The notes beneath the pieces were generated by a model that saw nothing but the letters and a program-made list of their open reading frames with translations, was not told the origin of the DNA and made no database searches. Positions 57,083 through 64,000 of a stretch of DNA of 64,000 nt are shown piece after piece. How positions within the stretch are numbered: position 1 is the first letter of the stretch; each line of letters opens with the position of its first letter. The stretch is from Plasmopara viticola (Eukaryota > Oomycota > Peronosporomycetes > Peronosporales > Peronosporaceae), in NCBI GenBank assembly GCA_001695595.3, contig MBPM02000108.1, positions 124,001 through 188,000 on the forward strand. Direction: 5' to 3'. A program made the position numbers and the translations under genes.

Positions 57083-58608
57083 GATAAGTCTACCCATAGT
57101 TTGAAAGACCGTATACGCTAATTTATGGTTTAATTGCTACTAATTTTCAGCAGTAATCGCACAGCCTCTCGCATGATCGCAAGCAGCGCTTAGAGCCTCT
57201 GTCTCCTCCATAGGGGTTAGATTGGGTATTCACTAAACGTTTTGCTTGGTGCAATAAAAAATACCTTAATTTAACCACTCATTCTATAGTTCGAATAGAA
57301 GAAACAGAGGCTATGCGGGACCAGCATAGTGAGCATTGTTCTTGTGCAAATTGCTTGCTTAACCTACCTCTTCTTTTAATTTTTCTGGGGGCGTGGCCTG
57401 GACCAAGTCAATTCTGCATACAAAGTAGGTAGGACCCAGTTTAAATGCTCACAGCTTCAGACGCTCGTTTGAGTCGAGAATATCGCTTTAAGCTCATGAC
57501 CAATGGAATCAGCCCTCCAGCGAACGTCTTTCGGACGAGTTCCTTTGCGTCAATCGACATTCCGCCAACATTCGTGCTTTAACTCTTTGAACGCCTAAGT
57601 TCAGAAAAGTGAGGCTAAATTTGTAGCCGTGGGACTCGTATCACCAAGCAGAATCGCTCAATGGTATTTTCTTTGTATGTCACGCTCGCCTGAGCTACAC
57701 GCTCGCAAGTCTTAGCATCGCACACTTTGTGCTTGCGAATAAGCATCGCGTACCCTATGTACTCCGTGGTCGTTTTTTATTGATATTTGTGTCCGATGAG
57801 TCAAAGACATAACGTATAGCTTCGCCTTTGTACAAGAAGACAAATTGCAAGGGGAATAAGCTCAGTCCTACCGTATATTTATTTCCAGACGGAGCACACG
57901 TTCGAGCCCGACGAGGCGGCTGTGATCGCTCAAGAGCTATGTCAGGTATCATGGGTACCTTTGATATTTGATACTTTGGCCTCATGAGGATGCTTAGCGT
58001 GATATTAGCCTCACTGGCCAGGTTGTTTAGCACCTTTGTAGACCACCGATCTCGGTTGGCTTTTTTTAAAGAGACAAGAGCTGTACTTACGGTATTCACG
58101 CCTAATGAATTTTTAAGAACGATGAAAGGCTTTTTTAGTGCTTGAAACCAATATACAAAAGGTGCTTGGACTGCTAGGACTGTGCAAATTTTTCAGCATA
58201 GTCGATGAACGAATGGAGCTGTACAAGTAGTATGGGTCTGCACGGCTAAAATCTGCCAGCGGATCACAGTTATGCAGCTTATGCTTTGCAATACAATACT
58301 ATATTGAGAACTCTTCTGCAGCGGTCATCAGGGGCCTTTGAAGCTAGCTTTACGCTTAGCTCCAGCAATGCGCCCACGATACCAAGTCAGTCTTGCCAAA
58401 GTAGGGCTCGAACTTTACGAGCTTTCGGAATGAGCATAATCGCTTTACGATAAACGATACTCATTATTGTCCTGAAATCGACATCGCCCGAGAGCGCTTC
58501 TTTTAAGATAGTGGAACAATACTTTGATGTCGAGAAAGAAGAAAAACCGAAGTTTTAGCGTCATTCGATTAAGTAATTTATTTAATTTAATTTTCCTCTG
58601 TATGGAAA

Positions 58609-58827
58609 ATGTACCTCTTGAGCTGGCAAATAATTTTGCCGCTAATCTCAATTGTAAATGCGTTAAGCACCGCAGCTTCAAGACCCCCGAGACTTGTTGA
58701 TCCGGCTTTCGAGCATCAAAAGAGTATTCTTATTGCTCTGCGAGAAAGTTGCTCGAGCCTTATCTCTCAAGAAAAAGGCTGCGCCACTATGTGCTCATAT
58801 TTATCATCTTATGGGCCAATCTCTTAA
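58609..58827 (+). CDS. Candidate small secreted protein, 72 residues
   Basis: The ATG at 58609 is followed by a signal-peptide-like segment (MYLLSWQIILPLISIVNALS) with a likely cleavage near TAA-SRP, leaving about 47 residues with three Cys. There is no RxLR, LxLFLAK or other effector motif. It lies alone in the desert, where chance frames of this length are common, so the call is weak. Confidence 0.28.
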   Translation: MYLLSWQIILPLISIVNALSTAASRPPRLVDPAFEHQKSILIALRESCSSLISQEKGCATMCSYLSSYGPIS

Positions 58828-61800
58828 AGCTGTGTTTGCGTAGAACCTCTCGCTAGCGCTTCTTCAATCTAATCCAAATCAAATTACAGCTTGAGTAAAC
58901 TAACACAGGCCACTGGGTAAGCTCAGATTTATTCAGGCTGTCAAGAGGATACTCCAAGCTTCTTTCGGCCATGACCTTAGATAGTCTGGTGCAGCGCGAT
59001 TGCAGTTTAATTTAAAAAGAGCATTTATTGTCGCTAATGGCAAGTTGTTTACATTTGTTTTAACCCAGTGTTATGTTTGAAACTTCATTTATTATATCCG
59101 TACTTTAATTAAAATATTTTCGGTCTAAGTCTTGGTTTCATTCGTTCTATTGCGTACGCGTCGCAAGAGATTAGGTCTTATAGACTCACAAACTTCGATT
59201 TTCTAGCGCATTGTGCCAGGGTAAGACGCTAAGCCAAACCAAGACCAAATCCTCTGGCGACGTTAACGAAGCGCGGGGATAGCCCCTTTTTGTTCATAAT
59301 GATCGGTCTTGCTTAATACATAAATAAAGAGTGTGTGCATGCAGCTTCAAAGCTTCTATATGTCAGCGACTGCATCGATCCCCACTAACTGACTCTAGAA
59401 ATTCATATTGTAGAAAGTTACGGTCGAGTACTAGCGCTGCTGCTTCCGACATAGTTCTTGGCGACTTAAAGACTTTACTATGAACCCCGTTCGTTATCGT
59501 TGCCACATTAATAATTTGATGCAGAACACCGTCAAATTCAGATTTACTATAATGCAAGCCTTATTTGAATTATAACTCGTTAGAACTGACTTTCATTTCA
59601 ATCACATGCTCTAGGACAGCTTTAAGCTGCATCCAGCGTAACCAGCCATCGACAGTGTTTAATGGATCTGCAGAGAGCTCGCTTTTGGAGGTGTTTTGCA
59701 CATAATTTCGCTCCTTTCACTATCTTTAATTGAAGCAAAGCCAGGTGTTTGCGATCATTTAGCGTTTTTACAAATAAATTTACGTTCTTGTCGGATTTAA
59801 ATTAAAAAAGCGTTTGAAGATGTACATATTTTATCGGCAATTCGTCTAATCTATTGGCGATAAATTCGTCTCCACACCTAGAGCCCATAATGAAGTTCTT
59901 TTCGGTCTCTTCGTTTGTTTCGGCAGAGCTAATAGTACCAACTGTAGTTAGTAAGCCTTCGCATTTTCTTAGTCGCCACCCTGCAATACGAAAGGCAAAT
60001 GCCTGCGCAGTATTGCAGCGTCCAGACCCCAAAAAAAATTTCTTGGCCTGAGAGGTGACGGACTTTACGTCTTTGTATATCTCCTTTCTTGCTTGTTTCC
60101 AGACAAAGGTTTACGCTTCCCCATTTGGCGTTCTCGGACCTTCTCGAATGGTTACCCAATAACTTTTTTGCCTTCTATTCCTTATATTACAATTCCCATT
60201 CGACCACTTGAACTAATCTGTGAGCCTGTCCTTTTCCCAAAAAAAAACTCGTATACTTGCAGCGCCCAATATACACGCCAACATTCACTCAGTTTCTTTG
60301 CACCGTATTTATACTAATACCACGGTTGCTGACTCTTGAACGTGTCGACGCGATAATGCGTTTTGTAAAGCTGTTATAAGTGAATGTACGCTGTAATTTT
60401 TCCGGCAGGAATCGAGTAGGTATCATACGCTGGATCTGTCGGCGGTGACAAAATTTTCTTCAGATACCGGCCGAAAAACACTTCTTGATAAAATCGTTAA
60501 ACGCTATCACTGTACCACCACATCAGACCTGACAAAGCTCTTTTCAGCGCACTGATTCTGCTATCTTTGTTGACAAAACCACTCTCGATACTCGTTTTTT
60601 TCTTGTTTTTACCTTTAAAGCTTCAAATTGCTTCCAATGACTCGTTTCTTTCTTGCTTAACATTACAGGACTTGCATTGAAATTCTGAGTCAACAAATGA
60701 TGCAACTACACGTATAACTACTATAAAGTTGCTCCCGCAAAACCTGTAAATCAAGTGCCCCCCCCGCTCCAAATTGTCCGGTAGTTAAGCATATTTGTTG
60801 AGACTCTCGTGTTTGGTGAAATTGGTTTGGCAATGCCGTTGGGCTGGTTGTATACGACTTTTCGAGATGTTGTGCCGGGTGTTTACGCCGTATCAAACTT
60901 TTTCGACAATGCGTAAATGGACGATTGGATAGGCTTCTGTGTGTAAATTATACACTTCAGTACAATTCTACGGATAGGCACATGTGGCTTGGACCTGTTC
61001 TTTAGCATGCGCCTAACGGAGAGGTTCAATCCAAATGTATGCTAATCCCTGTTGCCCTCCTTAACTACAACTGCATCCTATATGATGTGTTAAGACTTTA
61101 ATGTATAAAACCCTGCTCCCTCAGCCTTGCTAATAAATAAACTGGCATTGCCACTTGATACGTTACTGATTTCGGCGTGGGCATTTTTTTAGATTTCCTG
61201 AAACGTTGCCGCAGAAGCAGATTGTATACCATCGATAAGACTAATTTTCATCTCTAGCTGCGCTAATGTACCACATTACCGGCAAGTGTCGGTCGCTAAG
61301 AACACTCGGCCCAATTTTGTTTGTTTGTATCGGCTACGTACATACTCATACTAATGCCAGTGCTCGCACCATTTGCTGACTGTTCCACATGGTACAGAGA
61401 TATTGCATCGTCATTAAGGGATATAGTGTATCACTGCCGGGATGCCAAGTGCTATCTGGGCGCCAATGTGATCTTAACTCGTACTTTGAGGCTGCTGAGT
61501 ACTTTGAATCACACACTAGGTGCGGATAATCAGGCAGATGGACCTTATATATGCTTCACGAGTGAGATTTGAGACCAGTTAAGCTTGTGGTGCGAGCTAC
61601 TGAGATCATAATCTGCCGGTTTACTGAGTGCGGACGAAGTTTATTTTAATGTCAGCACAGCACGTTACACTAAAGCATTTATCAATGCCAACTTTTTCTT
61701 TTTTTCGGCCAGAACAATGCAATTCGCTTTCACGCATTTGTCAGGTACGTGTCATAAAGTATTTAGTCTCTGACATGAAGGGTTTTATGCATTGAGAGGA

Positions 61801-64000
61801 TCTGACAGCAGGAAACACTTGGCTGGTCCTTCTTCATCAAGCATAAAGCTACAATAGATTGGAGCTGACAGAAAGTGTTGATTAAGTAGTCTGTTCACGC
61901 AAAGCCCTCGTATTATGTTAAAACTTAAACGGCACTGTTGAGTGCAGCCGCAGCCAGTTGGGTGCACTTTGTTTCAGGACAATCATGTATCCACGTATTA
62001 CGTCTGTGTTGACGCGATATACCTTCTGTCGTACCATTGTTATAAGGAAAACCTTTTGAAGCCGTGTCAATATGGCGGCAAGCACGTCCGAACATTTTAA
62101 GAAAGAGGGTGGAAAGTAATTTTCGGTCCAAGACAATTGACACTGGTCAGACATCTTATCCTTCGACACGGTCAAGAAGCAGCGTTATTGCTTTGACATA
62201 TCTGGTACAGCCGCAAATCAAGCCGTTTTGCTTATTATGTCGACAATTACGAAAATGTTTGGTCGAGCTTTAAGTCCTTCAGCAGGCCGAGCTTTAATAA
62301 CGTACTTACTTATGACTAAGAGCGCAATATCACCAGCAAGTTTTTCAGTATCATCCGTAGACGGTAGATTCATTGTCGTCAGTATCTCTGGTAGAACTAC
62401 ACTTCTTGTCGCTAGGCTCATAGGGGATAGGGCCCCGAGCATAGCATATGTCAAGGTTGTACAGAAGTAGTGGTCAAGTTCAATATGTTGTTGATCATAG
62501 TTAGTAGAACGACAGTCCATTGATCCTAAATATCGAGTCTTCAAATAAGTTGACTCTTACCGAAGGCACCTCTTTGTTCGCACATTACTATTTGATGACC
62601 CTATGATTATAGTTCTTTAAGAGGTCGGAAAATAAAATTGTCAGCGGTCAAAATCCCCACTAAACAAAACTGTTGACAAATCAGACCATCAGAGATTCAA
62701 TAGTTATTGGAATAAGAATACCCTCTCTGCTTCACAAGATACTGAATTGGCTGGCGATGGCGTCACACAAAATCGTCTTTAAATGATAGTGATGTTACAC
62801 ACTGTATCGAGGGAAATGAGGGAAGACAATGTCTCACCATCATGAAATTTACGGCAGCCTTTTTGATATGACGTCTATCACGACCCTTGTCGTGATAACA
62901 TCTGGTGGGGATAGCCCAGGACTTTTCAAGCAGCAACGACGGCGAGCTCGACCAAATTCATTCAGTTACTTTCAAATTTCCAAGATCATTCCTAATCCAG
63001 CTTTGAGCCTCAAGCGCATAATCGCGAGTTTTCAAGAGCAGGTCTTTCGACCCGCGCTCCTATAGTGCCTATTTGTACTTAATTTTTAGTCTGACCATCA
63101 GCCTTCCGTGGATATGTTTGCGTAAATTTCAGTGTCAACGCTTTCGCGCTGATCGTGTCCGTGTCATACAATCACCAAAGGAAGTCGACGTAGAGCACTG
63201 AGAGATGTCAACGTATACACAAGCGGTACGAATGCAGACATGTCGAAAATTGTCAAAAGCATTCGGCTATCTCCTTATGTGAAGAGAGACGGTACAGTAG
63301 GAGGCAAGAGAAATTCGCATCAATCTCTTTTGTGAATGCTCCACTTGAGTTGGCCGAGATGACAATGGAAGTGTTTTGAAGGCTTGTTAGACCGACGGCT
63401 AAGTCGAATTATCGATCATACGACCTGAGAGCGAGATAAACTACATATTACCTAGTGTGAAGATAAGGCGACAATAAGACGGCACTTAGTGCACCAAGTA
63501 GATGATTCAGCTTAAAGATTAATCACTTTCGGGATTTGGTCCTTAAGCAAAGAAATTGGAGCGTGGGATTACGAGAGCCGCTTTCAGCGTCACAACCTTA
63601 CAGAAGTCATTTTTCTTTGTGAAAGGCAGTGACGTTCATCAAAGGAAGACAGTGACGTAAATGACCGATCCAAAGTGCTTTCGTACAAGCACGAGATGAG
63701 GATAATGTAGAGAGTAAACCCGCTTTTTTAGCGCCAGCATTATTTGTCACGAAATCCAAATGGCTAGTGGAGCATTGTACAAGGATAACGCGACCACCCT
63801 ATTGGAATAGATGCCCATTTCAAAAAGAATGTAAGTTGGATCTGCGTGGCGAGAAGTGGTGGCAGAAGCGATCCTGTTATTGATCACAATATTTTTATTT
63901 AGTGAAGAATTGACGAATTGGCCGCACCTTGTATCACGGCAGCTTCGCTCCTCTTGGAAATATAGACATATTTCCTCCATTTAAGACGAAAGTGCCTTGG

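Larger units (their letters stand above)
53840..64000. other. Gene desert to the window end
   Basis: More than 10 kb with no conserved gene. Open frames are short. Items worth noting are the 111-codon frame at 54160-54495 (-), a 31-bp tandem repeat at 57021-57082, a short frame with a signal-peptide-like start at 58609, a run of 8 C at 60758-60765 and a promoter-like TATAAAA with downstream AATAAA near 61102-61138 that could be an old LTR. The rest shows nothing I can support. Confidence 0.55.

Noticed and set aside
58395..58465. tRNA-like minus-strand stretch with a GTTCGAGCC T-loop-like element and a CTCATT anticodon-like loop
   Set aside because: The acceptor, D and T stems do not pair properly; at best it is a badly decayed tRNA or SINE piece.
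61021..61160. TATAAAA followed by AATAAA, suggesting an LTR
   Set aside because: No second copy or TG...CA ends and flanking duplication were found by eye.
62876..62897. Short perfect palindrome (TATCACGAC-CCTT-GTCGTGATA)
   Set aside because: A 9-bp stem is expected by chance in a window of this size and no context gives it meaning.
1..64000. CRISPR arrays, bacterial operons or ribosome binding sites
   Set aside because: The window is eukaryotic, with spliced genes; no regularly spaced repeats were seen.

Overview
The window looks like oomycete nuclear DNA, probably Peronosporales (Phytophthora or downy mildew). The reasons are compact genes with 45-200 bp GT-AG introns, protein families typical of stramenopiles, very short gaps inside gene islands, and long AT-rich stretches holding decayed transposon and gene fragments. 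No lineage-specific marker is complete enough to name the genus.

Layout. Gene island 1 (about 2.7-18.4 kb) carries a combined MAD3/BUB1 spindle-checkpoint kinase gene (+), the branchpoint-binding splicing factor SF1/BBP (-), the giant HEAT-repeat translational regulator GCN1 (+; 148 bp head-to-head with SF1), and a four-exon tetraspan-like membrane protein (-). An 8.5 kb desert follows (18.4-26.9 kb) with a near-perfect hairpin and a membrane-protein remnant. Island 2 (26.9-30.7 kb) holds a secreted protein ending in an FkbM-like methyltransferase fold (+) and, on the opposite strand, a multi-exon protein joining tandem C2C2 zinc motifs to SH3b-like repeats. A 10 kb desert (30.7-40.6 kb) contains a decayed minus-strand gene and a Ty3/gypsy pol relic.

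Island 3 (40.6-44.8 kb) is tight: intronless MTHFR (+), an eight-exon WDR83/MORG1 WD40 protein (+) and Rtf2 (-) in convergent orientation. From 44.8 to 51.8 kb there is desert with a spliced transposase-like C-terminal remnant carrying an altered zinc knuckle. Island 4 (51.8-53.8 kb) has a TatD-type nuclease (+) and a small PH-domain protein (-). The last 10 kb is desert with only short candidate ORFs.

Most real genes are conserved housekeeping genes: mitotic checkpoint, pre-mRNA splicing (SF1, WDR83), replication/splicing (Rtf2), translation control (GCN1), folate/methionine metabolism (MTHFR) and DNA repair or nuclease (TatD). There is no operon-like logic; the co-location is ordinary eukaryotic gene clustering. 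The most unusual items are the MadBub protein with several ABBA motifs, the C-x9-C triplicated secreted methyltransferase-like protein, and the zinc-motif/SH3b fusion. Exon boundaries were worked out by hand from splice signals and reading-frame phase, so they are predictions.
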